Source: JBBILG01 sp037445085 (GTDB lineage: Bacteria > Pseudomonadota > Gammaproteobacteria > Burkholderiales > Methylophilaceae). From it: a stretch of DNA of 49,920 nt. The translations under genes and the position numbers were made by a program. Below are positions 8,792 to 17,539 of the stretch, in pieces. The stretch lies in the NCBI GenBank assembly GCA_037445085.1, contig JBBILG010000004.1:1-49920 (forward strand), read 5' to 3'. Below the pieces are notes generated by a model. That model was given only the letters and a program-made list of their open reading frames with translations, made no database searches and had not been told where the DNA came from. Positions within the stretch are counted from its first letter, which is position 1. Every line of letters begins with the position of its first letter.

Positions 8792-9918
8792 TGTCGGTGC
8801 CTGCTCCTTACGCCGCTCACCCAGACCACTCGCGCGGGCGTAGGCATCGCGAGGAGCCCCCCGCGGGACGCAACGAATTCCAGCGCGATCGTGACCGCAT
8901 CATCCACTCCACTGCCTTCCGCCGGCTGGAGTACAAGACCCAGGTCTTCGTCAACCATGAAGGCGACCTCTTCCGCACCCGCCTCACCCACAGCCTGGAA
9001 GTGGCGCAGATCGGCCGCAGCATCGCCCGCAACCTCGGCCTGCACGAGGATCTGGTGGAAGCCATCGCCCTGGCCCATGACCTCGGCCACACCCCCTTCG
9101 GCCACGCCGGGCAGGACACCCTCAACGACTGCATGCGCGAGCACGGCGGCTTCGAGCACAACCTGCAATCGCTGCGCGTGGTGGACCTGCTGGAGCAGCG
9201 CTACGCCGATTTCGACGGCCTCAACCTGACCTTCGAGGCGCGCGAAGGCATCCTCAAGCACTGCTCCCAGGTCAACGCGCGCCAGCTCGGCGAGCTTGGC
9301 CAGCGCTTTCTCGAACGCGGGCAGCCGTCGCTGGAAGCCCAGGTCGCCAACCTTGCCGACGAAATCGCCTACAACAACCACGATGTGGACGACGGCCTGC
9401 GCTCCGGCCTGATCACGCTAGAACAGTTGCGGAGTATCGGCGTCTTCGCCCGCCATCTGGATGAAGTGAAGCAACGCTATCCCGACTTGGGCGGCCGGCG
9501 CCTGATCCACGAAACCGTGCGCCGCATGATCAATACGCAGGTGCAGGATCTGTGCCGGCAGAGCAACGCCAACATCGCCGAGGCCGCCCCCCACGGCATC
9601 GAGGACGTGCGCCGCGCCCCGCCGCTGATCGGCTTCAGCCCGGAAATGCAGGCCGGGCAGCGCGAACTCAAGCAGTTCCTGCGCCGCCATCTCTACCGCC
9701 ATTACCGCGTCAACCGCATGAGCAGCAAGGCTGCCCGCATCGTCCGCGCCTTGTTCGAAGCCTTTGTCGCCGAGCCGCAGCTCATGCCGGAAGAATTCCA
9801 GCAGCGCGCCGGGGAACACCTGCACCGCGCGGTGGCCGACTACGTGGCCGGCATGACCGACCGCTACGCCATGCTCGAATACCGCCGCCTGTTCACCGTG
9901 GAAGAACTGCCGCTGTAG
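8791..9918 (+). CDS. dgt: Deoxyguanosinetriphosphate triphosphohydrolase-like protein
   Basis: HD-domain dNTP triphosphohydrolase releasing deoxynucleoside and tripolyphosphate, thought to help control dNTP pools. It has 375 aa. Metal ligands are visible as RLTHSLEV, ALAHDLGHTPFGHAG and, later, ANLADEIAYNNHDVDD. N-terminal RGRRHREEPPAGRNEFQRDR is typical of the dgt-like subfamily (shorter than E. coli Dgt, about 505 aa). ATG overlaps the aroB stop (ATGA-type junction at 8789-8791). This follows the conserved aroK-aroB-dgt order. Substrate range cannot be told from sequence. Confidence 0.93.
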   Translation: MSVPAPYAAHPDHSRGRRHREEPPAGRNEFQRDRDRIIHSTAFRRLEYKTQVFVNHEGDLFRTRLTHSLEVAQIGRSIARNLGLHEDLVEAIALAHDLGHTPFGHAGQDTLNDCMREHGGFEHNLQSLRVVDLLEQRYADFDGLNLTFEAREGILKHCSQVNARQLGELGQRFLERGQPSLEAQVANLADEIAYNNHDVDDGLRSGLITLEQLRSIGVFARHLDEVKQRYPDLGGRRLIHETVRRMINTQVQDLCRQSNANIAEAAPHGIEDVRRAPPLIGFSPEMQAGQRELKQFLRRHLYRHYRVNRMSSKAARIVRALFEAFVAEPQLMPEEFQQRAGEHLHRAVADYVAGMTDRYAMLEYRRLFTVEELPL

Positions 9919-9993
9919 CGTGAAAAACCATCAAGCTTGGCACCAGTGTTGCGCCTTCTGGCTACCATATGGCTACTAACTCATAAACGCCAA

Positions 9994-10017
9994 ACGGCTC
10001 ACATTGCTGCGAGCCGT
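9994..10017 (-). terminator. Hairpin between dgt and tRNA-Thr
   Basis: ACGGCTC (9994-10000) and GAGCCGT (10011-10017) form a 7-bp stem with a 10-nt loop, just downstream of the minus-strand tRNA and of the plus-strand dgt. T-rich flanks exist on both sides but neither is a classic T-run, so this is a weak, possibly bidirectional terminator. Confidence 0.4.
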
Positions 10018-10025
10018 ATATTTAT

Positions 10026-10101
<76 letters not shown>

Positions 10102-10111
10102 AACGCGGTGA

Positions 10112-10140
10112 ATTATAAGGGTTTGCCGGCGTCAGGGCAA
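10112..10140 (-). promoter_or_regulatory. Candidate sigma-70 promoter of tRNA-Thr
   Basis: On the minus strand TTGCCC (10140 to 10135), 17 bp, then a perfect TATAAT (10117 to 10112), followed by the GC-rich stretch CACCGCG typical of stable-RNA promoters, about 10 bp before the tRNA 5' end. The region also contains an inverted repeat GGTTTGCC/GGCAAACC (10120-10143) that could serve as a weak terminator for the upstream clsB-like gene. Confidence 0.55.
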
Positions 10141-10150
10141 ACCGGGCCGC

Positions 10151-11299
10151 TCAATGGCGCGAATGGCCGATGATCCCCAGCATGAAACGGATCACCCCGT
10201 AGGTGAGCCAGGCGAAAAAGCGGCGCAGGCGTGGCGCGTGCCACCAGTCGCGCGGCAGCACCCGGTGCGAGCGCTCGCATAGCGCACGTTCCAGGTCCGC
10301 GCGCAGTTCGGCGGCAAAGCCGCGATCGTCCACCACCACGTTGGCCTCGCGCGACAGCAGCAGGCTGAACGGGTCGATGTTGGAGGAGCCCACCGTGGCC
10401 CATTCGTCGTCGATCACCGCCACCTTGGAATGCATGAAACTGGCATGATACTCGTGTATCTCCACGCCGGCCGCCAGAAGCTGGGCGTAGAGCGCGCGCG
10501 AGGCATAGTCGAGCAGGACGTATTCCACCCGCCCCTGCAGCAGCAGCACCACACGCACCCCGCGCCGCGCGGCGGCCATCAGGGCATGGCGGAAGCGCCT
10601 GCCGGGCAGAAAATATGAATTGGCGATGACGATTTCCCTCTGGGCGCTCTCGATGGCGGCGAGATAAGCGCGCTCGATGTCGTGGCGATGCCAGACGTTG
10701 TCGCGCACGACATAGGCGGCACGCATGCTGCCGGCCGGTGCCAGGCGCACGTTCACGCGGCGCGGCACGTAGCGACGCAGCGCCGCCCAGGCCACCCGCC
10801 GCCACAGTTTGCGCGCACTGGCATGGATGGCACGCAGCAGCGGTCCTTCCACGCTGACGGCATAATCCACCCGCGGCGGCGTGTGGTCCGGCGTGTTCAT
10901 GTCGTCGATGATGTTGATGCCGCCGACGAAGGCGATGCTGCCGTCGATGACGGCGATCTTGCGGTGCAAGCGATGCAACTGCACCCTGCTGAGTCTCCAG
11001 GACGACACCATGGGACGATAGAACAGCACCTCCACTCCGCCGCTTTGCAGGTCGCGCAGGAAGGTACGGCTGATTTCCTTGCAGCCGAAGCCGTCCAGCA
11101 GCAAGCACACGCTGACGCCGCGTGCCGCTGCGCGTTTGAGTGCCTCGCCGACGGCAAGGCCCAGCCCGTCGGTTTCAAAGATGTAAGTCTGCAGATGGAT
11201 TTCCTGCGCGGCCCGGTCGATGGCGCGCAGCAGCGCGGGGAAGTATTCGGCTCCATTGCGCAGCAGAGCGACGCGGTTGCCGTCGATGAAGTCGCTCAT
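10151..11299 (-). CDS. clsB: Cardiolipin synthase B-like phospholipase D family protein
   Basis: Phospholipid-transferring enzyme with two PLD domains. The 382-aa protein has HRKIAVID (HxKxxxxD, first half) followed by GSIAFVGGINI, and HSKVAVID followed by EWATVGSSNID in the second half. Together these build one active site with two catalytic histidines. It lacks the two N-terminal membrane segments of ClsA, like ClsB. A hydrophobic stretch occurs near the C-terminus (about 360-378). Its start overlaps the stop of the upstream EEP-family gene by 4 nt. E. coli clsB (ybhO) likewise follows ybhP, an EEP-family gene. Exact lipid substrate is inferred. Confidence 0.9.
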   Translation of the reverse strand: MSDFIDGNRVALLRNGAEYFPALLRAIDRAAQEIHLQTYIFETDGLGLAVGEALKRAAARGVSVCLLLDGFGCKEISRTFLRDLQSGGVEVLFYRPMVSSWRLSRVQLHRLHRKIAVIDGSIAFVGGINIIDDMNTPDHTPPRVDYAVSVEGPLLRAIHASARKLWRRVAWAALRRYVPRRVNVRLAPAGSMRAAYVVRDNVWHRHDIERAYLAAIESAQREIVIANSYFLPGRRFRHALMAAARRGVRVVLLLQGRVEYVLLDYASRALYAQLLAAGVEIHEYHASFMHSKVAVIDDEWATVGSSNIDPFSLLLSREANVVVDDRGFAAELRADLERALCERSHRVLPRDWWHAPRLRRFFAWLTYGVIRFMLGIIGHSRH

Positions 11300-12048
11300 A
11301 ACCGCGCCAGCGTGGCGGAGAGCGCGGCGTGGTCGGAAACCCGGGCGAATGCCGGGCCGTCATAAACATCGGCCTCAAGCACACGGAAGCCGCGCGTGTA
11401 GATGCGGTCCAGCCGGAACAGCGGCAGCACCGAGGGAAAGCTGCGCGCCGGCTTGCCGGCGTATTGCTCGAAGACTTCGCGCAGGTGCATGCCATCGGTG
11501 AGGATCTGTCCGGCGCGCCGGTTCCAGTCGTTGAAGTCGCCGGCGATGATGAGCGGCGCCTGCGGCGGCAGCAGGCTGGCGATGCGCTCGCGCACCGCCG
11601 CCAACTGGTCGCGCCGCCAGTGTGTGAACAGGCCGAGGTGCACGCAGATGCAATGCAGGTCGCGTTCCCAGCCAGGAATCTCGATCTGGCAGTGCAGCAT
11701 GCCGCGCTGCTCGACGCTGTGCGCGGAAATGTCGATGTTCTCCCAGTGGGTGATGGGATACTTGGACAGCATGGCGTTGCCGTGATGGCCGGACGGATAG
11801 ACCGCATTCTTGCCATAGGCGTAATCCTGCCACATGGAATCGGCGAGGTATTCGTGCTGGCTGGCCTCCGGCCAGCCGGTGAAGCGGCGCTGGTGACGCT
11901 GGTGGGCGCCACGCACCTCCTGCAGGAAGACGATGTCCGCATGCAGGCGACGGATCAGCTCGCGCTGCTCGTGCAGGACCAGGCGCGCATTAAAGCTGGT
12001 CACGCCCTTGTGGATATTGAAGGTCGCGATGCGCAGGGTACGTTGCAT
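11296..12048 (-). CDS. Endonuclease/exonuclease/phosphatase (EEP) family protein, YbhP-like
   Basis: Metal-dependent phosphoesterase fold of 250 aa. Conserved catalytic motifs are in order: ATFNIHKG (N-terminal Asn), VFLQEV (metal Glu), CVHLGLF, IAGDFNDW (catalytic Asp and Asn), FRLDRIY and VSDHAAL (C-terminal Asp-His). Paired with the clsB-like gene through a 4-nt overlap, as ybhP-ybhO are in E. coli, which suggests a lipid- or membrane-related substrate; the natural substrate is unknown. No signal peptide is visible. Confidence 0.9.
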   Translation of the reverse strand: MQRTLRIATFNIHKGVTSFNARLVLHEQRELIRRLHADIVFLQEVRGAHQRHQRRFTGWPEASQHEYLADSMWQDYAYGKNAVYPSGHHGNAMLSKYPITHWENIDISAHSVEQRGMLHCQIEIPGWERDLHCICVHLGLFTHWRRDQLAAVRERIASLLPPQAPLIIAGDFNDWNRRAGQILTDGMHLREVFEQYAGKPARSFPSVLPLFRLDRIYTRGFRVLEADVYDGPAFARVSDHAALSATLARL

Positions 12049-12085
12049 TTTTTGAGGGGAACCCGCCGACGCGACCCCGCTGCGC

Positions 12086-13183
12086 TCAGGAGACGGCCAG
12101 CATGCGGTCCAGCGTCAGCCTGGCCAGCTCGGCCTCCCGCGGCGGCACGTGCACGCGGTTGACCACCTTGCCTTGCACCAGGTTTTCCAGCACCCAGGCC
12201 AGGTGCTGCGGGTCGATGCGCGCCATGGTGGAGCATTCGCAGACGATGGAAGACATGAACTGCACCACCTTGCCTTCCGGCTTCATGCGTTCGGCCAGGC
12301 GGTTGACCAGGTTGAGCTCGGTGCCCACCAGCCAGCGCGTTCCCGACGCGGACTCCGCCACCGTGCGCAGGATGAATTCGGTGGAGCCGACGTAATCGGA
12401 CTGGCTGCACACCTCGAAGCAGCACTCCGGATGCGCGATCACTTTTCCTTCCGGGTGCTCGTTGCGGAAACGGATGATGTCCTGCGGGCGGAACATCTGG
12501 TGCACCGAGCAGTGTCCCTTCCACAGCAGGATCCTGGCCTCATCGATCTGCTCCTTGGTCAGGCCGCCCAGGGGCAGGTCGGGATCCCACACCACCATCC
12601 GCTCCAGCGGAATGCCCATCTTGTGGCCGGTCCAGCGGCCCAGATGCTGGTCGGGGAAGAACAGCACCTTTTCGCGCCGGGCAAACGCCCATTCGGCGAT
12701 CCTGCCGGCGTTGCTGGAAGTGCACACGATGCCGCCATGCTCGCCGCAGAAGGCCTTGAGGTCGGCGGCAGAGTTGATGTAGGTCACCGGCGTGAAGGTG
12801 GCATCAAAGTCGCAATGCTGCGAAAGCTCGCGGCGTGCGCGTTCCACCTTGGCGAGATTGGCCATGTCGGCCATCGAGCAGCCGGCCGCCATGTCCGGCA
12901 GGATGACGATCTGGTCGGGGCGGGAGAGGATGTCCGCCACCTCGGCCATGAAGTGCACGCCCAGGAACACGATGAACTCGGCATCGGAGGCCGCCGCGTG
13001 GCGTGCCAGCTTGAGCGAGTCGCCGGTATAGTCGGCATGGTGGTACACGCTCTCGTGCTGGTAGTGGTGGCCCAGGATGACCAGGCGCTTACCCAGCCTA
13101 GCCTTGGCGGTCAGGATGCGTTCCTGCAGCTCGGCTTCCTGCGCGGCTTGGAATTTCTCGAATTTGATGGCGGCGGTTTGCAT
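12086..13183 (-). CDS. nadA: Quinolinate synthase A
   Basis: Condenses iminoaspartate with dihydroxyacetone phosphate to quinolinate in de novo NAD synthesis, using an oxygen-sensitive [4Fe-4S] cluster. 365 aa. The repeated quinolinate-synthase folds show LGHHYQ, FLGVHFMAEVADIL and GCSMADM. Cluster cysteines are expected in GGIVCTSSNA, AHPECCFEV and the C-terminal CECSTMARI. ATG at 13183. It lies 29 nt after nudB on the same strand and is 37 nt from the EEP gene. nadB and nadC are not in the window. Confidence 0.96.
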   Translation of the reverse strand: MQTAAIKFEKFQAAQEAELQERILTAKARLGKRLVILGHHYQHESVYHHADYTGDSLKLARHAAASDAEFIVFLGVHFMAEVADILSRPDQIVILPDMAAGCSMADMANLAKVERARRELSQHCDFDATFTPVTYINSAADLKAFCGEHGGIVCTSSNAGRIAEWAFARREKVLFFPDQHLGRWTGHKMGIPLERMVVWDPDLPLGGLTKEQIDEARILLWKGHCSVHQMFRPQDIIRFRNEHPEGKVIAHPECCFEVCSQSDYVGSTEFILRTVAESASGTRWLVGTELNLVNRLAERMKPEGKVVQFMSSIVCECSTMARIDPQHLAWVLENLVQGKVVNRVHVPPREAELARLTLDRMLAVS

Positions 13184-13212
13184 GATGACGATATGGGGGT
13201 TACCCGCTTATC

Positions 13213-13686
13213 TTACAACGTCAGGCCGTGCAATTCACCCAACTTGCGCAGCGCGACGACATTGGTCCAGGAAAACACCTGCGGCGCGGCGGCGCGCCAG
13301 TCCAGCCACACATGACGGACGTGCTCGCCGGGGGACAGTGTGACCGGCAGCGGTTCGGGCAGTTCCAGCCCGAACACGTGCTCGGCGTTGTGCGTCACTC
13401 CCGGAGGGTAGCGGTGGCGCCAGTGCGGATAAATCTCGTAAACATTGGAAAACTGCCAGTCGGTGAGCCGGTAGCGTTCCGCGTCCAGCCCGGTTTCCTC
13501 GCGCACTTCGCGCACTGCGGCCTCGCGCAGGGTCTCGCCCGGCTCCACGCTGCCGGTCACCGACTGCCAGAAGCCCGGCTTGTCGGCGCGCTCCAGCAGC
13601 AGCACCTGCAGATCAGGGGTATGGATCAGCACCAGCACCGAAACCGGCTGCTTGTACTCCGGCGGGATTATTTTTCCGCACTCCAA
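13213..13686 (-). CDS. nudB: Dihydroneopterin triphosphate diphosphatase (Nudix)
   Basis: Nudix hydrolase that removes pyrophosphate from dihydroneopterin triphosphate in folate synthesis. 157 aa with a complete Nudix box, GSVEPGETLREAAVREVREE, and N-terminal VSVLVLIHTPDLQVLLLER typical of NudB. The start is uncertain: TTG at 13686 is the only usable start codon before the conserved region, it lacks a clear ribosome-binding site, and it lies inside the stub of a degraded vapC gene. nudB usually sits directly behind aspS in Betaproteobacteria. Here a toxin-antitoxin remnant has come between them. Confidence 0.87.
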   Translation of the reverse strand: MECGKIIPPEYKQPVSVLVLIHTPDLQVLLLERADKPGFWQSVTGSVEPGETLREAAVREVREETGLDAERYRLTDWQFSNVYEIYPHWRHRYPPGVTHNAEHVFGLELPEPLPVTLSPGEHVRHVWLDWRAAAPQVFSWTNVVALRKLGELHGLTL

Positions 13687-13739
13687 GGGTTGAGCAGCGC
13701 GACTCCGCTGGTTTCCATGGTGTCCAGCAGGAACTTCAC
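13668..13739 (-). pseudogene. Remnant of a VapC-type PIN toxin (internal deletion)
   Basis: A 23-codon frame starts at GTG 13739, overlapping the antitoxin stop in the GTGA manner usual for toxin-antitoxin pairs. It reads MKFLLDT, the start of a PIN-domain toxin, and then directly METSGVALLNPWSAEK, which resembles the C-terminal end of VapC proteins (GV-x-L-x-NPW). About 100-110 codons of the usual 130 or so are absent, including three of the four acidic catalytic residues. It cannot be an active ribonuclease. The end overlaps the start of nudB. Recognition of both ends as VapC is by family pattern, not alignment. Confidence 0.65.
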
Positions 13740-13987
13740 AGCTCGACGTTCCGCGACGAATCGCGATCGCGGGTGATGTCCAGCCCGGCCGCGTACTCCG
13801 CCGGGGCCCGCAGGGCCTCAGGCAGGTTATCCTTGGGTTGCTTCATGCGGTGGCAATCCTCCACCGAAAGAATCACCACCATCTCGCGACCATGGCGCGT
13901 CCCGATTTGCGGGCCGCGGGCCAGGGCTTGGTCCACGACTTCGCTGAAACGGTTTTTGGCTTCCTGCAATTGCCAGGAGATGTTCAT
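13736..13987 (-). CDS. Antitoxin of the Phd/YefM family
   Basis: 83-aa DNA-binding antitoxin. The N-terminal MNISWQLQEAKNRFSEVVDQAL plus the following HGREMVVILSVEDCHRM match the Phd/YefM fold (SWxLQ-AK-x-FSEVV, then a strand-turn-helix). The charged C-terminal tail would bind the toxin. ATG 13987 is chosen because GGAGG lies 5 nt upstream. The TTG at 13999 is less likely. Its partner is reduced to a stub, so the gene survives as an orphan antitoxin, possibly protecting against related VapC toxins elsewhere or awaiting loss. Confidence 0.85.
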   Translation of the reverse strand: MNISWQLQEAKNRFSEVVDQALARGPQIGTRHGREMVVILSVEDCHRMKQPKDNLPEALRAPAEYAAGLDITRDRDSSRNVEL

Positions 13988-13998
13988 GGGCGCCTCCA

Positions 13999-14021
13999 AT
14001 TCTGTCCGGACCAGACAGAAT
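13999..14021. promoter_or_regulatory. Operator-like inverted repeat upstream of the antitoxin gene
   Basis: ATTCTGTC (13999-14006) and GACAGAAT (14014-14021) are perfect 8-bp arms around a 7-bp spacer, 12 bp before the antitoxin ATG and overlapping a TATTCT -10-like hexamer. Position and form fit autoregulation by the Phd-type antitoxin. Confidence 0.5.
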
Positions 14022-14052
14022 ATCGCGCGCTTTTCGCTTTCATTAGCAGGCG

Positions 14053-15834
14053 TCAGCTAACATTCTGCTGGCGCACGCGGATGTGCAGCTCGCGCAACTG
14101 CTTCTCGTCCACCGCGTTGGGCGCGCGCGTCATCAGGCACTGCGCGCGCTGGGTTTTGGGGAAGGCGATCACGTCGCGGATGGATTCGGCGCCGGCCATC
14201 AGCGTCACCAGACGATCCAGACCGAAGGCGATACCGCCGTGCGGCGGCGCACCGTATTGCAGGGCATCCAGCAGGAAGCCGAACTTCTCCTGCGCTTCTT
14301 CCTTGCTGATCCTGAGCGCGTCGAAGACCTTGGATTGCACTTCCGCGCGGTGGATACGCACCGAGCCGCCGCCCACTTCCCAGCCGTTGAGCACCATGTC
14401 GTAGGCCTTGGACAGACAGGCGCCGGGGTTGCTCGCAAGCCAGTCCTCGTGGCCATCCTTGGGGCTGGTGAAGGGATGGTGCAGCGCCACCCAGCGGTCG
14501 GCTTCCTTGTCATACTCGAACATGGGGAAATCCACCACCCACAGCGGTGCCCAGGCGCGGCCATCGACATGGCCCTTTTCGTGGCCGATTTTCGCTCTCA
14601 AGGCCCCGAGCGCCTCGTTCACCACCTTGGCCTTGTCCGCGCCGAAGAACACCAGATCGCCGTTTTGCGCGCCGGTACGCCCGATGATGGCCCCGAGCGC
14701 GGTTTCATGGATGTTCTTGACGATGGGCGACTGCAGGCCGGCTTCGTTGGGCTGGCTGGCATCGTTGACCTTGATGTATGCAAGCCCCTTCGCCCCGTAG
14801 ATCTTGACGAACTCGGTATAGGCATCGATCTCGCCGCGACTTAAGCTGGCGCCGCCGGGGATGCGTAGCCCGGCCACGCGCCCGCCCGCCATGTTGGCGG
14901 CGCCGGCGAACACCTTGAAATCGACGTTCTTCATCACGTCGGTGAGTTCGGTGATTTCCAGGGTCACGCGCATGTCCGGCTTGTCCGAGCCGTAGCGGCT
15001 CATGGCCTCGGCGTAGTTCATGCGCGGGAAAGGATCGGGAAGCTCGATGCCGGCCACCCGCCTGAACATCCTGCGGATCATGTCTTCCACGATGCCCATG
15101 ATCTGCTCTTCGTTGAGGAAGGAGGTCTCGATGTCGACCTGGGTGAATTCCGGCTGGCGGTCGGCGCGCAGGTCCTCGTCGCGGAAGCACTTGGTGATCT
15201 GGAAGTAGCGGTCGAAGCCGGCCACCATGAGCAACTGCTTGAACAGCTGCGGCGACTGCGGCAGGGCGAAGAACATGCCGTGGTGCACGCGCGAAGGCAC
15301 CAGGTAGTCGCGCGCGCCTTCCGGCGTGGAGCGGGTCAGCATCGGCGTTTCCACCTCGATAAAGCCATGCTCGTCGAGAGAGTCGCGCAGCGCCTTGGCC
15401 ACGCGGTAGCGCAGCGTCAGGTTTCTCTGCATGACCGGGCGGCGCAGGTCCAGGTAGCGGTGTTCCAGACGCACCGCCTCGGACAGGTGCTCGTCATCCA
15501 GCAGGAAGGGCGGGGTGAGCGACGGGTTGAGGATTTCGATTGCCGACGCCAGCATTTCAACTGCACCGGTCGGGATATTGGGATTGACCGTGCCTTCCGG
15601 GCGATGACGCACCTTGCAGGTAACCTTGAGCACGAATTCATTGCGTACGGATTCGGCAATCCTGAAGGCTTCCGGCGTGTCCGGGTCGATGACGATCTGC
15701 GACACCCCCGTGCGGTCGCGCAGGTCGATGAAGATGACGCCGCCATGATCGCGGCGGCGGTGCGCCCAGCCGCACAGGGTGACATTTTGTCCGATATGTT
15801 CCCGGTTCAGTTCGCCGCAGTAATGGGTACGCAT
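14053..15834 (-). CDS. aspS: Aspartyl-tRNA synthetase
   Basis: Charges tRNA-Asp. The 593-aa protein is the usual bacterial size: an N-terminal OB-fold anticodon-binding domain (MRTHYCGELN ... VTLCGWAHRRRDHGG), class II core with motif 1 and motif 2 (FRDEDLRADRQPEFTQVD), the bacterial GAD insertion domain (about 290-420), and motif 3 (GIAFGLDRLVTLM). ATG at 15834. Whether it is Asp-specific or also charges tRNA-Asn cannot be decided here. Confidence 0.97.
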   Translation of the reverse strand: MRTHYCGELNREHIGQNVTLCGWAHRRRDHGGVIFIDLRDRTGVSQIVIDPDTPEAFRIAESVRNEFVLKVTCKVRHRPEGTVNPNIPTGAVEMLASAIEILNPSLTPPFLLDDEHLSEAVRLEHRYLDLRRPVMQRNLTLRYRVAKALRDSLDEHGFIEVETPMLTRSTPEGARDYLVPSRVHHGMFFALPQSPQLFKQLLMVAGFDRYFQITKCFRDEDLRADRQPEFTQVDIETSFLNEEQIMGIVEDMIRRMFRRVAGIELPDPFPRMNYAEAMSRYGSDKPDMRVTLEITELTDVMKNVDFKVFAGAANMAGGRVAGLRIPGGASLSRGEIDAYTEFVKIYGAKGLAYIKVNDASQPNEAGLQSPIVKNIHETALGAIIGRTGAQNGDLVFFGADKAKVVNEALGALRAKIGHEKGHVDGRAWAPLWVVDFPMFEYDKEADRWVALHHPFTSPKDGHEDWLASNPGACLSKAYDMVLNGWEVGGGSVRIHRAEVQSKVFDALRISKEEAQEKFGFLLDALQYGAPPHGGIAFGLDRLVTLMAGAESIRDVIAFPKTQRAQCLMTRAPNAVDEKQLRELHIRVRQQNVS

Positions 15835-15926
15835 GTTTTTCTGAGACTCGATTCGAAAGGGGTTGGTAAGGCTACGGGTTGTCGGGCATGACCACGCTCA
15901 CGGAAATGCCGAAGAAACTGGTCGCC

Positions 15927-15964
15927 AAAAAAAAAGCGGAGTCCGCCACGGACGGACTCCGCTT
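15927..15964 (-). terminator. Rho-independent terminator after the FmdB-family gene
   Basis: On the minus strand a 12-bp perfect stem (AAGCGGAGTCCG with CGGACTCCGCTT, 15934-15945 and 15953-15964, 7-nt loop) is followed by nine T residues. It lies just past the stop of the FmdB-family gene and so separates it from aspS. Confidence 0.9.
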
Positions 15965-15982
15965 CCGCCTGCCATGGCATCC

Positions 15983-16225
15983 TCAGTGGCAGGCACAGCT
16001 GCTGCCGCAAGGCGTCGGCGCGCCGTCCTCGCCGGACCTGGCACCACCCTTGAAATCGCTGGCGTACCAGCCACTGCCCTTGAGCTGGAAGCCGGCCGCG
16101 GAAAGCTGCTTGGCGAATGTCCCGGCACCACAGGCAGGGCATACGGTCAACGGCGGATCACTCATCTTCTGCATCATGTCGGCCTCATGGCCGCACGCAG
16201 AACAACGGTAACCATAAATCGGCAT
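15983..16225 (-). CDS. FmdB-family zinc-ribbon protein
   Basis: Small 80-aa protein beginning MPIYGYRCSACGHE, the hallmark of the FmdB/CxxC_CXXC_SSSS family. Two CxxC pairs (CSAC and CPAC) should bind one zinc. The middle QLKGSGWYASDF is also conserved, and the tail is Ser/Cys-rich. Function is not established; members are annotated as putative regulators. Start ATG 16225 has a strong AAGGAGG upstream. The gene neighbours aspS in many Betaproteobacteria. Confidence 0.9.
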   Translation of the reverse strand: MPIYGYRCSACGHEADMMQKMSDPPLTVCPACGAGTFAKQLSAAGFQLKGSGWYASDFKGGARSGEDGAPTPCGSSCACH

Positions 16226-16248
16226 GGGGAACCTCCTTAAAAAACAAG

Positions 16249-16278
16249 ATTATACCCGATGACTCCAAGTTTCTTGAA
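16249..16278 (-). promoter_or_regulatory. Candidate sigma-70 promoter of the FmdB-family gene
   Basis: A perfect TATAAT on the minus strand (16254 to 16249) with TTCAAG 18 bp upstream (16278 to 16273), ending 24 bp before the start codon. The rest of the gap up to 16563 shows no recognisable gene on either strand. Confidence 0.4.
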
Positions 16279-16563
16279 GATGGGAGCGATTTTCGCCGCC
16301 GCAAGAGAGCCGTTGCCGCGCCCCGGCCAGTCAGTCAGGAAACGGCGGCCGTAACGGAGAGAACAACGTATCGGGCAGCCATGGAACTTGTTCGGCCCTT
16401 TCCTATCGGAGACATACTGAAGTAAGAACGCCCATTCCATCAGGCGCTGCGCTTGCCTGCCCGCTGAAATAGTTCTAAGTATCCGCTTGGACGCACGGAT
16501 TTCGGCGCGAGTCATTCGCGGATTCCCTTTTGCCGCAAGTCCACGAAGAAGAGCGCCCAGAGA

Positions 16564-17473
16564 ATGACCATGCATGACTTTCTCAGCCGCTTCCTCCCGT
16601 TCACCCCATACCCCTACAGGGGGGAACGGGTCGCCTGCCCGGTGTGCGCGAGCGGACAAGGGTCGAAAATCGCCACTCTCGACCGGCGGCTGAAGTGGCT
16701 CCCGACCTACGCCCGCGGTCACTGCGGACTGCTCTACACCAATCCGATGCCTACCGATGAAGAGCTCATTGCCTACTATGCACGGCACTACCGGCTCGAT
16801 TATCAGGGTGCTGCGAAGGCCCCCGCGCAGAAATATTTGCGCAAGCGCGCCAAAGAAGCGCAAGCCAGGGCGGCCCACATCCTCACCTTGCTCCAGCCGG
16901 GCTCGCGGACGCTGGATTTTGGTTGCGGTTCCGGAGAATTCGTCACCACCTTGCTGGCGTCAGGCCACGATGCCCACGGCTTCGAGCCCGGCCATGCCTA
17001 TGGCAGCCATGCCCGCTCACTCCCTGGCGACCGCATCCAGGTACAGGGCTGGCGTGCCGGCGGCGTGCAGCGGCAAGTTCGATCTCGTCGCCTGCTTTCA
17101 TGTTTTGGAGCATCTTCGCCACCCGCTGGCGGCCGTGAGAAAGATGGCCGAATGGACCGCGCCGGACGGGCTGGTCTACATCGAGGTACCGGACCTGGGG
17201 GCCACGAATCCCAACAAGGGCTTCGGCGCCTTTCACTTCGCCCACCTCACCGGGTTCAATCATCACAACCTGCTGCTTGGCGCGGCCATCGCCGGCTTGC
17301 GGCCCAAGGCCGCGGTATCGCCGACGGGCGTCATCTTCGAGCATGGCGCCGCCAGGGATCACGCCGGACTGGCGGAAAGTGGCCGCAAACTCACTGAATC
17401 GCTGTACGGCCAAAACCGCGCGGTGCGCAATTTTTTCCGCTACCAACTGGAGAAGGTCTGGCGCAAGCGGTGA
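16564..17473 (+). pseudogene. Class I SAM-dependent methyltransferase, frameshifted
   Basis: About 300-residue methyltransferase of the type with an N-terminal zinc-binding CPVC...CGLLYTNP region (residues 25-61) and a Methyltransf_23 core. SAM motif I is LDFGCGSGEF (117-126), and after the break come KFDLVACFHVLEHL and APDGLVYIEVPD. The frame moves by +1 between 17053 and 17066, in a GCCGGCGGCG stretch, consistent with one extra base. On either side the protein is intact up to the stop at 17473. Such enzymes usually modify surface sugars. It sits alone between unrelated housekeeping genes, suggesting insertion. ATG 16570 is an alternative start. Confidence 0.8.
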
Positions 17474-17539
17474 CCCTGGAGCCTGTTTCAGCAGGTTTCA
17501 CACCGCATGCAGCATGCCTGTGCGCAAGCCGTAACCGGG

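Noticed and set aside
15835..15926. A possible short C-terminal gene remnant (FFGISVSVVMPDNP) between the FmdB terminator and aspS
   Set aside because: The frame runs through the terminator stem and T-run and has no start; probably chance.
16237..16878. Minus-strand frame of 213 codons across the gap upstream of the methyltransferase
   Set aside because: It overlaps the methyltransferase, has no ribosome-binding site or known motif, and looks like a chance frame. The 16280-16563 stretch holds nothing I can name.
17504..17520. GCATGC repeats between the methyltransferase and ssb as a terminator
   Set aside because: Short self-complementary hexamers with no stable stem and no T-run.
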